Part shown: piece after piece, positions 25,825 through 35,094 of the stretch
How positions within the stretch are numbered: the stretch's first letter is position 1
How the letters are laid out: every line of letters begins with the position of its first letter
DNA from: Niveibacterium sp. 24ML
GTDB taxonomy: Bacteria > Pseudomonadota > Gammaproteobacteria > Burkholderiales > Rhodocyclaceae
NCBI RefSeq assembly: GCF_026586805.1
Contig: NZ_JAPFHA010000022.1
Span: forward strand, 1-64,000
Length of the DNA stretch: 64,000 bases
Direction: 5' to 3'
Translations under genes and position numbers: made by a program
The notes under the pieces: model-generated
What the model was told of the DNA's origin: nothing
The model's input: the letters and a program-made list of their open reading frames with translations, nothing else
Database searches by the model: none

Positions 25825-26803
25825 CCTTTCCAGTCTTTGACTCAGCTGTCGCGGCATCAGGTGCATCGCCACCCTCCTGGGCGTTACGACGCCAAGTCTT
25901 GATCAGTTTTTCCGAGACGAAACGACCAGCCTTCCCGAGGCCCGGAACTGGAAGCTTGTCCAGAAGTCCCTCAATGACCCCCGGCCCATATTCCTCGATC
26001 AGATCAGGCACGTGTTTCCGCAGTAGGTCGACAACCTCATCCGGCACGTTCATACGTCGCATCAGCGCCGCGACTGATTCGTTGCCCTTTCGACGCAAAG
26101 TGGAAGGCAGACAAGCAATCTCTACAAAACCGTTCCAAAGCCTGTCAAACAAGTCACCAATAGATCCGCCACTTCTGTCGCCATAGAGCAAGCACGGAAC
26201 CGGGAGCGCATGAGCCAGAATCGCCTTCGTCACTTGGGCGCGTGACGCCCTTCGAAGCGGCGCGTAATGCTGTTCAAGAGGACCTCCAGATGCACAACAA
26301 ACGGCAATGATTTCAGCATATCCAAAACGTCCAAAAGCTTCGCGATTGCTTTCCACCCAACTCTGCATCTTGGGCGCTTCGTTCTCCGCGCCGGTCAGTA
26401 CATGCAAGACGGGAATCTTGCGGTCGCACATCTTCTCAACAAAGAATTTGTAGTCCTGGTCTCGCTCCTGCGTGATGCGACCGACCTTGGCAACGTGAAT
26501 GATGAGGCTGAAACCATCCTTCGACTGACTCAGCAATTCCAGAATCTGCGCAGCGGCCTTCTCAGGGGGAACCGTTCCATGCTGGCTTTCGTGCAAACCC
26601 ACGGTGTCCACGATGACGACTTGGCGGCCCCTCAGTTTGAAGGGATTGTAGGTGTGGGTTTGCGAAGTGACACCAAGCGCACCGTTATGACTTGGCTGTT
26701 TCCTGCCGGCCAAGAGATTGCAGAGACTGGTTTTTCCGACCCCTGTCGAGCCAAACACCAAGACTCTGATTGCATCTTCTCTGCCCTGATTCGCTTTGGT
26801 CAC
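25817..26803 (-). CDS. Septin/AIG1-like or YfjP-like GTPase
   Basis: A protein of 328 residues starting at GTG 26803. G1 is GSTGVGKT at 18-25. G3 is VDTVGLHES with D66. A likely G4/G5 region is LHVLTGAENEAP. The switch region TSQTHTYNPFKL resembles AIG1/GIMAP-type GTPases. After about residue 200 the fold is helical, with a repeated RxxxxDLLRKHVPDLIEEYG segment. It is probably a membrane-associated GTPase. It is convergent with the coiled-coil membrane protein. Function not assignable. Confidence 0.82.
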   Translation of the reverse strand: MTKANQGREDAIRVLVFGSTGVGKTSLCNLLAGRKQPSHNGALGVTSQTHTYNPFKLRGRQVVIVDTVGLHESQHGTVPPEKAAAQILELLSQSKDGFSLIIHVAKVGRITQERDQDYKFFVEKMCDRKIPVLHVLTGAENEAPKMQSWVESNREAFGRFGYAEIIAVCCASGGPLEQHYAPLRRASRAQVTKAILAHALPVPCLLYGDRSGGSIGDLFDRLWNGFVEIACLPSTLRRKGNESVAALMRRMNVPDEVVDLLRKHVPDLIEEYGPGVIEGLLDKLPVPGLGKAGRFVSEKLIKTWRRNAQEGGDAPDAATAESKTGKAS

Positions 26804-27004
26804 TTGTGCCTCGTCACAATTTCAAAACGCTTTGATGATGCCGAAGCCGGCAGGATAACGACATTCACAACCGCCATGGTCCGGCGCAGATCAAGCCAAC
26901 GCAAGAGTCGCTCGGATTGAACAAGACATACATCTGCCGGAAATGCTCCGGCCGGACGCGGTGACATACACGGCATTGGCACGAGTGTCGCTCATGAGGC
27001 CTAT

Positions 27005-27445
27005 TCAGAAACGAACGCGCTGGGCATTACGAAAGACCGCGGACAGAGGCGCCCGGGGCAACCAGATGAACCCGCACAACCAGAACAGACAGGTCGACGC
27101 GTAGGCGTTGGCTTCGCGGTAGATCGGATTGCCCATCGACAGATGCCAGGCCATGTACACGCCGTCGACGCACCACCACCAGGCGAGCAGGCTCAAGGGT
27201 AAGCACCGCCATTGGCGTCGCATCAGGATCCGTGCAGCCATCGGCGCCAACAGGTAGGTGAAGCCCCCCATCAGCAGCGACACGCCGACATCCCAATCAC
27301 CGATTTCGAGTGTCAAGGCGCCCCAGAGCAGCCACGCCATGCCCAGCGCAAGCGTCAAGAGCTTCCAGGGCCGGCGCCATTCTTCGGGTGCAAGCAGATC
27401 CAGCAACGGCTTCCACGCCCGCAACCGTTCTTGCGCCGCGCTCAT
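27005..27445 (-). CDS. Small multi-pass membrane protein
   Basis: A protein of 146 residues. The ATG at 27445 overlaps the stop of the upstream gene (ATGA). Four or five hydrophobic segments are visible (LLTLALGMAWLLWGALTLEI, VSLLMGGFTYLLAPMAA, LPLSLLAWWWCVDGVYMAW, ASTCLFWLCGFIWLP). The family is unknown. It pairs with the next gene as a small membrane unit. Confidence 0.7.
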   Translation of the reverse strand: MSAAQERLRAWKPLLDLLAPEEWRRPWKLLTLALGMAWLLWGALTLEIGDWDVGVSLLMGGFTYLLAPMAARILMRRQWRCLPLSLLAWWWCVDGVYMAWHLSMGNPIYREANAYASTCLFWLCGFIWLPRAPLSAVFRNAQRVRF

Positions 27446-27768
27446 CGCAGCACACGCCAGTGACCTTGCACCGGCGCCCCATCTTCCAGCGCTACCAAGC
27501 ACTGGCGCAGCCATATCGTCGCCAACCATCCCGCAATGAAAGCCGCCGGGGCAAGCCAGGACGCATGCGGCTCGCCCTGCAGCAAATCGAATACTGTGGT
27601 CAGGGCCAGCAGCATGAGGAACAGGATCACGAGATCCAGCAAGGCGCGAAGCGCTGCGCCCCCCCACTCCACCCATCCACGCCTTTGAGCAAGGCTGTCG
27701 TCCCGCACCACGGCGCGCGGGGCGGCGTAGAGGTTGTCGCGGTTCATCACGTTGCATGGGGGGCTCAT
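27442..27768 (-). CDS. Small membrane protein, paralog of the gene at 32677
   Basis: A protein of 108 residues, ATG 27768 with AAGGAG six bases upstream. It reads NLYAAPRAVVRDDS, WVEWGGAALRALLDLVI and LATIWLRQCLVALEDGAPV. The product of 32677-32994 matches all three blocks, so one is a duplicate of the other. Two membrane helices are likely. Both copies overlap the next gene in the same way (stop/ATGAGCGCGG), so the duplication covered that junction too. Confidence 0.75.
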   Translation of the reverse strand: MSPPCNVMNRDNLYAAPRAVVRDDSLAQRRGWVEWGGAALRALLDLVILFLMLLALTTVFDLLQGEPHASWLAPAAFIAGWLATIWLRQCLVALEDGAPVQGHWRVLR

Positions 27769-27913
27769 GACAAGCTCCTTGATCAAGACACGCCGATTCT
27801 GATCGTGCCCAGGCTCACCGGGTGAGCCTGCTATTTTGCGCTTGAAACTCCGCGCTCCGCTCGCTCGACGGGAACCGAATGCCGGGTGTCCCCAAGCAAA
27901 CGCTCAGCGCCGA

Positions 27914-30115
27914 TCACGCCGAGGTTCGGAGGGTTTCCACGCGGCGCTGCTCGTCAGCCAGTGCGCGCTCGAGCCCATCGATCGAACACCCCGCTGGCAC
28001 CAGACCGGCGAAGGTTCGGCGCAGCAGCAGCCGCATCGCGAGGTTGATCGCATCACCTACTGTCTTCAAACCGGCGACCACAAAGCAGGCGAAGCGCTGC
28101 TGCTCATCCAGATCCGGCTGCTCCTGGTCGACCCAGTGCTCAAGCACAATCAGCCACGATAGAGGCAGCTCTGCGCGCGCCGCGTCAAGCGAGCCCGGCG
28201 GTGCCTTGTCGAAATGCCGTGCGATCCGTTCCAGCAATTCGACGAGTCCGATTACCCGGACGTCGGCGCGCAGGAAAGCCATCAGCTCGGCGGGTGGCTC
28301 GCTTGTGGCCGGCCCACGGCCTGCCGACTTGGCGCGCCGGATCACCGGGGACTCAGAGAGATCCGCGCAGAAGTCCGCACTGTAGGCAAGACTTCTGCAT
28401 GCCACCACCGAGCCCAAGCCGCCCCATCCCGCGGCCAGCATGTTCGGCACTTCAACCAGGGCCGGCAGGCCGTCGCTCGCGGTCTTTTCGGTGTCGATGG
28501 CGATCATTGCGGTGTGGCGACACAGCAAGCCTTCCCGCACGGCCAAGGCTTGCGCCTCAGCGTCTAGCAGCGTTGGCAGGCGGCGTGCAGCCGTGTAGCG
28601 GCGCAGCAGATCGACAAAGGGTTCGGGCACGGAGCGCGTGATGACATCCAGTTGCCGGGTGCACTCTTCATGTCGAAGTTCGAGTCGAGGTGCCGTGAGC
28701 TGCGTAGCCTCCAGACCTAGGAGCACCGTGTCGCCGGCAAACAGCGCTGCAGGAGGCGCCTCGCACCACAGCGGCTCGGTGTCCCACGCCAGATGGGCCG
28801 TCATGCGCGGTAGCGACAGGCGCCGGCACTGACTGGCAATCACGGCCGCCATGGATTCGTTGGGGGTTACCAACTCGCAAGCGCCTTGGCTTCGCAGCGC
28901 GAGATCGCGGACCAGGCCTTCGGCCACCGCGCTGCCGACACCTACGGTGAAGATGCGTACCCCGGCGCTTGTCACAGCCGCGATGTGTTGGGGCGCAACA
29001 TGCGCTTCGCCATCGGTGATCAACAGCACTTCACCTTCCGGGCCAGCCACCTTGATGGCCGCATCCAATGCTTTGAGGATCTCAGTGCCACCAAGGTCGG
29101 CGTGGACCGTGGTGCGCACCAGGCGCGCGAGTTGTTCTCGGCCACTTTGGTTCAACACGATTGGCGCGTCATTGCTTCGCGCCACCGAAGAGCCGAATCG
29201 CATGAGCGTGACGCGATCCTGCTCGCGGGCAAGGGCGAGGAAGCTGAGCAGCCCCTCCTTTACCTGGCGGATCGAGTCACCCCCCATCGATCCCGAACAG
29301 TCGACCAGCAACACAAGATGACGCCCGCCAAGATCGACGCCGCCAAATGCCTTGGGCTGGAAACTCAGCAGCGCCGCGCTGCCGGTCGCAGTCGGACACG
29401 TCCATAGCTCTGCGCGCGGGTCGGCCTCGGCGACCAGATTCAGAATGAAGTCGCGGTCGAGACTGGCTTCGCGAGCAAGGCTCACGAGCATGTCGCCGCC
29501 GTCGCGTCGCAGCGTGATTGGATGCGTGGGACACGCCAGGCTCGCCTCGGCCAGATCCCCTGAAATGCGCACCTGGACATCGAACGCGTAGTGGGCAAGC
29601 AGCGAGGTGGTCGGCGCTTGCCATGGCGCGAAACCCGCCTCGGAAGGACTGCCGTATCGCGGCGCCACGACCGTGGGCAAGCGCCAGCGCAGTTGCTTGC
29701 CGACCCAGCGCAAGGGTTCTACCCAGCGCAGGCAAACCTCGATGGCATCGCCCGGTTGCAAATTGCCCAACGCGATCTGCTTAAGGTCCGGGCCGGCGTC
29801 CATCACCAGCGCCGCCCGTTGCCCCTCAGCAATCGCCGCCTCGTAGCCCGCTTCGGCCTCACGACGAGGCTGCACCGTGCCGTTCAAGCGACGCTCTCCG
29901 ATCGTCAGCGCCAGATCCATAAGCTGAGCTTCCGCGGCAAGCGGAAAGGTGTAAGTCGCCTCGATCGGGCGATCGCCGTCATGGCGCCAGCGCTGCCGCA
30001 ACTCCACCACCGCCAGAGGCCCAATCAATTGGGCGTCTACGGCGACGCCGGTCAGCGGCACCGCGGCGGGCGCGTCGCAATTCAATCCGAAGGTGCATCG
30101 TTGCGCGAGTTTCAT
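27914..30115 (-). CDS. VIT and von Willebrand factor A domain protein
   Basis: A protein of 733 residues. ATG 30115 is chosen because GGAG lies six bases upstream; an in-frame GTG at 30136 overlaps the MerR stop. The N-terminal about 130 residues form a VIT domain (VELRQRWRHDGDRPIEATYTF). A vWA domain follows with the MIDAS motif DCSGSMGG (D272, S274, S276), then TEILKALDAAI and LLITDGEAHV. The C-terminal part resembles the extended tail of bacterial inter-alpha-trypsin-inhibitor-like proteins. There is no signal peptide, so it is likely cytosolic and metal-binding. It forms an operon with the MerR regulator. Confidence 0.87.
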   Translation of the reverse strand: MKLAQRCTFGLNCDAPAAVPLTGVAVDAQLIGPLAVVELRQRWRHDGDRPIEATYTFPLAAEAQLMDLALTIGERRLNGTVQPRREAEAGYEAAIAEGQRAALVMDAGPDLKQIALGNLQPGDAIEVCLRWVEPLRWVGKQLRWRLPTVVAPRYGSPSEAGFAPWQAPTTSLLAHYAFDVQVRISGDLAEASLACPTHPITLRRDGGDMLVSLAREASLDRDFILNLVAEADPRAELWTCPTATGSAALLSFQPKAFGGVDLGGRHLVLLVDCSGSMGGDSIRQVKEGLLSFLALAREQDRVTLMRFGSSVARSNDAPIVLNQSGREQLARLVRTTVHADLGGTEILKALDAAIKVAGPEGEVLLITDGEAHVAPQHIAAVTSAGVRIFTVGVGSAVAEGLVRDLALRSQGACELVTPNESMAAVIASQCRRLSLPRMTAHLAWDTEPLWCEAPPAALFAGDTVLLGLEATQLTAPRLELRHEECTRQLDVITRSVPEPFVDLLRRYTAARRLPTLLDAEAQALAVREGLLCRHTAMIAIDTEKTASDGLPALVEVPNMLAAGWGGLGSVVACRSLAYSADFCADLSESPVIRRAKSAGRGPATSEPPAELMAFLRADVRVIGLVELLERIARHFDKAPPGSLDAARAELPLSWLIVLEHWVDQEQPDLDEQQRFACFVVAGLKTVGDAINLAMRLLLRRTFAGLVPAGCSIDGLERALADEQRRVETLRTSA

Positions 30116-30132
30116 CGTTTTCTCCAGGTTGC

Positions 30133-30528
30133 TCACTCGCGGCGCAAGGCTGCGAGCTCCTCCATCACCGCCGCCACCAGCGCCCTCACCTGCTCTGGAC
30201 TCAAACCCGCCTCGTGCGGGTCCAGGTGCAGTTCCAGCCCGGGCCCGAGGTACACCCGCGACCAGACGCTGACCTGTCCCGCGCGTCGTGGCGCCTCGGG
30301 CACATCAAGCGCACCGCCGCCGAGCAACTCGGCAATCCGCTCAAGTGAGAGGCCGGCCTCGGTCCAGCGGCGGATCTGCAGCAACTGATCAAGGTGAGAC
30401 TGGTCGTACCACGCGCCACGGCGTTCGCCGTGCGGACGGCTCACCAGCCCGCGCTGGATGTAGTAGCGCACGGTACGCGGCGGCAAGCTCACCAGCTGAG
30501 CCAGTTCGTCAAGAGAGAGTCGCTTCAT
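30133..30528 (-). CDS. MerR-family transcriptional regulator
   Basis: A protein of 131 residues. The N-terminal winged helix reads LDELAQLVSLPPRTVRYYIQ, the MerR signature, with the second helix in AGLSLERIAELLGGG. The C-terminal part (LHLDPHEAGLSPEQVRALVA) lacks obvious metal-binding Cys. It is followed within a few bases by the VIT/vWA gene, which it presumably regulates. The start has AGAGGA upstream. Confidence 0.87.
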   Translation of the reverse strand: MKRLSLDELAQLVSLPPRTVRYYIQRGLVSRPHGERRGAWYDQSHLDQLLQIRRWTEAGLSLERIAELLGGGALDVPEAPRRAGQVSVWSRVYLGPGLELHLDPHEAGLSPEQVRALVAAVMEELAALRRE

Positions 30529-30766
30529 CGATTCCTCTATTTTGCAGCACTAGAACTGTCTTTTACGACTGTCTAACACGAACGTCAAGCACGGAGGGGC
30601 TCTGCGCGGCGTTTCACCACGACCGCTGCGGGAGTTTCCAAGTTAGAGTGTCGTGCGAAGCGCGGGCAGCACACCGCGACAAGGTGCGATGATCGGCGAC
30701 GGCGGGTTGCTGGGCCCTTTACATTGGCCACGTACTCAGACGCCAAAACGCACGAAAATTGCCGAT

Positions 30767-30852
30767 AACCGTTCCCCATTTCTCTTAGAGACAGTAACGG
30801 GGGGAGTGCTGAAAATTTCAGTTGTGACGATGCGCCAACCAACGCGGCCGCC
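30767..30852. repeat. Dispersed repeat, copy 1
   Basis: It shares CCCCATTT, then ACAGTAACGGGGGGAGTG, then scattered identity through AACGCGG with the copy at 45609-45697. Both lie in gene-poor gaps. On the minus strand both encode similar short peptides (TPPVTV...NG...RFG), which suggests fragments of one mobile or once-coding element. Confidence 0.6.
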
Positions 30853-30911
30853 AACGCTCGGGCCCCGGTTAAGCGGCTGCTTCAAGCTCACCGCGCTTGG
30901 CCAAATAGGTA

Positions 30912-30943
30912 GGGACTCGGCAAGTGAGCAGTCGCCGAGTCCC
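30912..30943. repeat. Perfect 10-bp inverted repeat
   Basis: GGGACTCGGC and GCCGAGTCCC are perfectly inverted around a 12-base loop. No T-run follows, so it may be a bidirectional terminator stem or a structural repeat. Confidence 0.5.
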
Positions 30944-31534
30944 CGAGATGTTGCCCCGGGGCCGGCTGACGCGGTCAGGTTGCGGGAAGGATAACTTTCA
31001 CCGCAAAACTCATTGACAGAGAACGGCTTATTGAGCCGGCAACAAACTATCAGTGATCGCCGGACACGCCGCAGAGAACGCCGCGCCGGGGCAAGCAACG
31101 CATGGGATCGTGCCGCTGTGAGAACACGTTGAGTATCAACTCCGAAAGCGCGACGACCGGCGAAGAATCGCTCCTTCGATTTGCATCCGACAGACGCAAA
31201 CCTGAATGCAGTCAAGCCCTTGGCTGACGGCCTCGCCTGCTCCCCTCACTGCTCGACTTGCCCTCATTAGGGACACCACCCTCGCTGGTCGGCAAGGTTT
31301 GCTCCAATGCTGTTGAGCATCCTCGCGGCATGGCAACTTGGCAAACCTGCATTCAGAGCGGGCGGGGAAGAAAGCAATCGGGCAACAACCTCACTAGGAA
31401 AGCCCCCTTCTTGCCCAGAAAGCCGCACACCCGGCACGCCGCACTCACGTCGGTTCCAGCCAACTGGATCTGCCCAATCCAACTGCCATGCAGGCCCTCA
31501 TTGCGGCGGCGATCACTGCGCCGCTCGACGCGAT

Positions 31535-32617
31535 CTACCGGTCGTGCGCCGAGTACAGCCACCAAGCGCCAAAGGCTTGTCGATGAGCGAACGCGAGCGC
31601 GCCGAGGTCCTCCTTGCTCAGGACGAAGCGCACTTCGTGCGTCGACCAGCGAATGAATGCCCCAAGTGACGCTGGCGGACCGCCGAAGCCGGGTGTGCGA
31701 TCGGGGCGGCCCGCAATCACGGTGAGCGCAGAGGCAACGAACCCCTCATAGGACACATGGACATGGCCCCCTGCGGCTTCCGCCGAGCACGGATAGCCCA
31801 TGTCCGGCGCGTACAGGGCCAAAGCGCGTTCGGGGGGCACACCCTCCGCTTCTGCACGGAGCACTTGCAGGGCGATGAGCCCCCGCCAGGCCTGCAGATC
31901 CGGCACAAGGCAGGTGACTTCCCGGATGCCGTGCTGCTCGATGAAGTCGAACAGTTGTTCACGTACATCTTCCGGCATCAGTACCGCTGGCGCGCGTCCA
32001 TGCGCAGCCAGCCCGCCTGCGCGGGGAATTTCCGCAAGGCGATCGCTGACATGGCGCCCCGCACACATGAGCGCAAGCTCGCGCTGGACGAGCAGATCGT
32101 CACTTTGCTCAAGCGCGCGCTGCGCGCGACGGGTGGCCTGAAGCAAGCGATCGATGTAAGCATCCCACCGGGTTTCGCGGCGACTGGTGGTCCACAGCGC
32201 CTGGGCTTCCGAAGCATCGTCCAGGTCGTCGGCCCAAAGAACATCGTCGAACGCAACAAGCAAGCCCCCCGACCCATCCGCGCGGAGGAGGCCCGGCCAA
32301 CGGCCTGATAACCCGCTTCGAAGTTCGCGACGGAACGGCGCCGGGGCTCCTGCGCATCCAACCTCAATGTAGTGGTGCAGATCACCGGCACGCCGGGTTT
32401 GCATGAGTTCGTAGACCCGAAGCCCTCGCGAGGCCGCCCGGATCAACGCCGCGAGCGGTTCCGCGCTCACCAGGATCTCGATCGCCGGGGCGCCATCAGG
32501 GCCACGCATCGCACCGATGTTGAAGCGATGCGCTTCTGAACAGAGGATCAGGTCTTCAACCGCCACTTCAAAGCACGACGCGAGCGTCGGGTTCCTGAGG
32601 GGCCTCGCCTTGCTCAT
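31535..32617 (-). CDS. Unknown protein downstream of WYL regulator
   Basis: A protein of 360 residues from ATG 32617 (MSKARPLRNPTLASCFEVAV). Two other in-frame starts exist: ATG 32629, and ATG 32680, which would overlap the upstream stop. I see no known motif. It has acidic and Trp-containing stretches (FDDVLWADDLDDASEAQALW) and a C-terminal segment GGHVHVSYEGFVASALTVIA. No signal peptide or membrane helix. It is the third gene of a WYL-led unit. Confidence 0.7.
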   Translation of the reverse strand: MSKARPLRNPTLASCFEVAVEDLILCSEAHRFNIGAMRGPDGAPAIEILVSAEPLAALIRAASRGLRVYELMQTRRAGDLHHYIEVGCAGAPAPFRRELRSGLSGRWPGLLRADGSGGLLVAFDDVLWADDLDDASEAQALWTTSRRETRWDAYIDRLLQATRRAQRALEQSDDLLVQRELALMCAGRHVSDRLAEIPRAGGLAAHGRAPAVLMPEDVREQLFDFIEQHGIREVTCLVPDLQAWRGLIALQVLRAEAEGVPPERALALYAPDMGYPCSAEAAGGHVHVSYEGFVASALTVIAGRPDRTPGFGGPPASLGAFIRWSTHEVRFVLSKEDLGALAFAHRQAFGAWWLYSAHDR

Positions 32618-32676
32618 CGATTGCTCCATTCGTTCAACGCTGATCGATTGGGCGCCCCGACGGGCGCGCACCGCGC

Positions 32677-32994
32677 TCATCGCAGCAAACGCCAGAGACC
32701 TCGCACTGGCGCGCCGGCCTTCGGCACCACGAAGCACTGGCGCAGCCATATCGTCGCCACCAAGCCGGCAACGCAACCCACCGGGATAGCCCAGGACACA
32801 AGCGACTCGCCCGTCAGTACAAGGAACGCTATGGTCAGGGGCAGCGGAATGAGGCACAGGATCACCAGGTCCAGCAAGGCGCGCACGATCGCGCACCCCC
32901 ATTCCACCCATTGAAGACGTCGAGAAGGGCTCTCATCCCGCAAGTCCGCGCGCGGAGCGGCGTAGAGGTTTTCGCGCTGCTTCGAATCCGTCAT
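32677..32994 (-). CDS. Small membrane protein, paralog of the gene at 27442
   Basis: A protein of 105 residues (MTDSKQRENLYAAPRADLRD ...). It shares NLYAAPRA, WVEWG, RALLDLVIL and ATIWLRQC with the gene at 27442-27768. Two membrane helices are likely. It follows the WYL gene by 47 bases. Its stop region resembles that of the paralog, including ATGAGCGCGG. Confidence 0.75.
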   Translation of the reverse strand: MTDSKQRENLYAAPRADLRDESPSRRLQWVEWGCAIVRALLDLVILCLIPLPLTIAFLVLTGESLVSWAIPVGCVAGLVATIWLRQCFVVPKAGAPVRGLWRLLR

Positions 32995-33041
32995 GTGTTG
33001 CTCTGGTCGGCCCTCGTGGATGTACGAACCAGGAGGCTTTG

Positions 33042-34022
33042 CTATCGCTTTAGCGCCAGCATCGCTTCGAGGGATTTGGCCAGGCGCGTCTTGACCTCGT
33101 CTCGCAGCGAATCGGGCCCGATCACCTCGACTTCCGGCAGGTGGCGCATCACGTCCATCGCCAGTTCGAAGGGGGCGCTGTAGGGAATACGCAGGGTGTA
33201 GTAGCCCGCGTCGTCGAAGGCGCCTTGCTGGTCCGGGTGCCAGGTTTCCTTGCTCACCCAGCGCGCGCGTTCCGGTGCGAAACGCAGTTCCGCCCATTCG
33301 ACTTTCTCGCCGGAGAAAATGCCGTAGCCCGCGTCGAGCACCGCCTTCAACTGGCGCTCTGACACGTCTTTGGCGGCCTCGGTACTGCTCCACACCCCTT
33401 CGATCGCATCCAGCCCAAAGCTGCGCAGTTCATCGCGCAGGTGGCACCAGGCTTCGAGGTACCAGTTTTCGCGGTAGTAGGTCAGCCGCTGCGGCGAGAC
33501 TTCGCGGCGCGTCAGCTCGTTGCGCCCGCGGTGGCGATGGTCGATCACCAGGCGCTGGCGCTTGAGCACCGCGTGGGCAATCGGCGTGAAGTGGCGGGGC
33601 TCATAACGACGACCGCTCAAACGCATCACACGGATGCGTTTGTTCACCACTTCAAGCGGGATGTCTTCGCGATCGAGCATCGCGCGCAGCCTTGTCAGCA
33701 AGGGCTGCACATGCGGCGTCAGGAGCCCCGGACCGAGGCATTCCAACAAAGCCTCCATCGACAGCAGCGCGTGGATTTCCGCCGCCGAGAACCACATGCC
33801 GGGCAGCTCGAACGATGGCGTCCTTGCGTCGGTCTCGTAGCGATATCCGCCAGCATCGCGGTCCCAGACTATGGGCGCTTCCAAGCGCGAGCGCAGGTAT
33901 TCCAGATCGCGCTTGAGCGTTGCGAGCGAGACCTCGAGCTCGGCCAACAATTCGTCCCGGCTCACCACCCGTCGTTCGGCGATCAGGCGATCGATCTTGT
34001 AGAAGCGTTCGGTGCGGTCCAT
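33042..34022 (-). CDS. WYL-domain regulator (third in the window)
   Basis: A protein of 326 residues. The wHTH is at residues 1-65 (ELEVSLATLKRDLEYLRSRL). The WYL core is VSPQRLTYYRENWYLEAWCH. A WCX-type C-terminal domain follows (LRIPYSAPFELAMDVMRHLP). This is the YafY/YobV-type arrangement. It leads a minus-strand unit with the two genes below it and is divergent from the gene at 34129. I found no copy of the 19-bp repeat in its 5' region. Confidence 0.88.
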   Translation of the reverse strand: MDRTERFYKIDRLIAERRVVSRDELLAELEVSLATLKRDLEYLRSRLEAPIVWDRDAGGYRYETDARTPSFELPGMWFSAAEIHALLSMEALLECLGPGLLTPHVQPLLTRLRAMLDREDIPLEVVNKRIRVMRLSGRRYEPRHFTPIAHAVLKRQRLVIDHRHRGRNELTRREVSPQRLTYYRENWYLEAWCHLRDELRSFGLDAIEGVWSSTEAAKDVSERQLKAVLDAGYGIFSGEKVEWAELRFAPERARWVSKETWHPDQQGAFDDAGYYTLRIPYSAPFELAMDVMRHLPEVEVIGPDSLRDEVKTRLAKSLEAMLALKR

Positions 34023-34128
34023 GTCAGGGTTTCGTTTTGACGATGACAGCGATGATGCAGCAGGAGTGGCTCACCGCATGAGCCAGCAGTGCGAAAGAAT
34101 GCGATCCATCAACCTTGGGAGGCTTTTC

Positions 34129-34383
34129 ATGCTGTCGACCCCCGCTTACTTCTGCCGCCCGCGCACGCCCGGCAATCGGCCACGCCTCGATCCGGCAAAC
34201 GCAGATGGCGATGCGGTCGTCGCGCTGGAAGCCTTGTTGCGCTGGGCACGCAGTTCCGGACGCCCGTTCGATGCAGTGCTGCCGTTGGTGAACGGACGCT
34301 TCGCGCCAGCCGATATCGTGGCTTTCATGGATCGCACCCGCCCCGGCGCAGCATCCCTGCGTGAGGTTTTCGATGGGCTTTAG
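34129..34383 (+). CDS. Small unknown protein (84 residues)
   Basis: ATG 34129 has GGGAGG six bases upstream. It begins MLSTPAYFCRPRTPGNRPRL and ends TRPGAASLREVFDGL. No recognised domain. It is the first of two small genes on this strand. Confidence 0.65.
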   Translation: MLSTPAYFCRPRTPGNRPRLDPANADGDAVVALEALLRWARSSGRPFDAVLPLVNGRFAPADIVAFMDRTRPGAASLREVFDGL

Positions 34384-34430
34384 GCGCAGTCCCGCCCAAC
34401 GTATCGCGCTTTCCGACCAGGAGACCAAAC

Positions 34431-34988
34431 ATGCACGGCGATTCCGTCGACACCGAACACGAAGTGTTCAAACAAATGGCCCAACGCTGCAGCCAAGACG
34501 CGCCGAGCATCGACACCGGGCGCTCGCGCGGCCACCCGCTGACCCACCCGCGCTGGACCCGTGCCCTTGCGGATGATCGGGTCGTCAAACTGACCGACCT
34601 GATCCAGTTCGGCACCTACGACGGCATGTTGTGCGGTTTCCCTGGCCAGTTCTGCGACGAAGTCGAGCAGCGCGGCGCGTATGCATTGCACCGTGCGCGC
34701 GAACGCTTGCCGGCGCACTTCGGTCCGCCGGCCCTGCTCACCCCGCAGCGGTATCTCGGGGAAGTGGAACGTGCCGACGGCACATGCGAGCGCTGGCACC
34801 GCGTGGGCTTTGTCACCACGATTGCCGTGTTCGAATCCTCCGACTTCGCCCGTGATCCGGGACAGTGCTATTCGTCTCTGGCCGCCGTCTGGTTTCAGGA
34901 TACGTTCGGGCTGCCGACGGATCCCTGGGTACTCGCGCAGATCGACTCACTGGACTGGACTAGACTGGCGTGGGACTGGACACCCTGA
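34431..34988 (+). CDS. Unknown protein (185 residues)
   Basis: The ATG has AGGAG upstream. The sequence holds LTDLIQFGTYDGMLCGFPGQ and VGFVTTIAVFESSDFARDPG and ends with Trp-rich DSLDWTRLAWDWTP. I do not know the family. It lies 47 bases after the previous gene, probably on the same transcript. Confidence 0.7.
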   Translation: MHGDSVDTEHEVFKQMAQRCSQDAPSIDTGRSRGHPLTHPRWTRALADDRVVKLTDLIQFGTYDGMLCGFPGQFCDEVEQRGAYALHRARERLPAHFGPPALLTPQRYLGEVERADGTCERWHRVGFVTTIAVFESSDFARDPGQCYSSLAAVWFQDTFGLPTDPWVLAQIDSLDWTRLAWDWTP

Positions 34989-35094
34989 CCCGCAGCGCAG
35001 CAGCAAAGCGCCCAAACTCGCCTTTGGCGCGCGCTTCAGCGTGGCGCCCCGCCCTGCTGGCCTTTCAATCGACGCAGAAATCGCGGTAACGAAC

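Larger units (their letters stand above)
30529..31534. other. Gene-poor kilobase with repeat and hairpin
   Basis: No gene is convincing here; open frames on both strands lack start signals and protein-like composition. It does contain a dispersed repeat (30767-30852) also found near 45609, and a perfect hairpin (30912-30943). The MerR promoter should lie in the first 100 bases. Confidence 0.6.

Noticed and set aside
30529-31534. Several 60-160 codon frames in the gap
   Set aside because: No start signals; composition and overlap suggest noncoding shadows of a repeat-bearing region.
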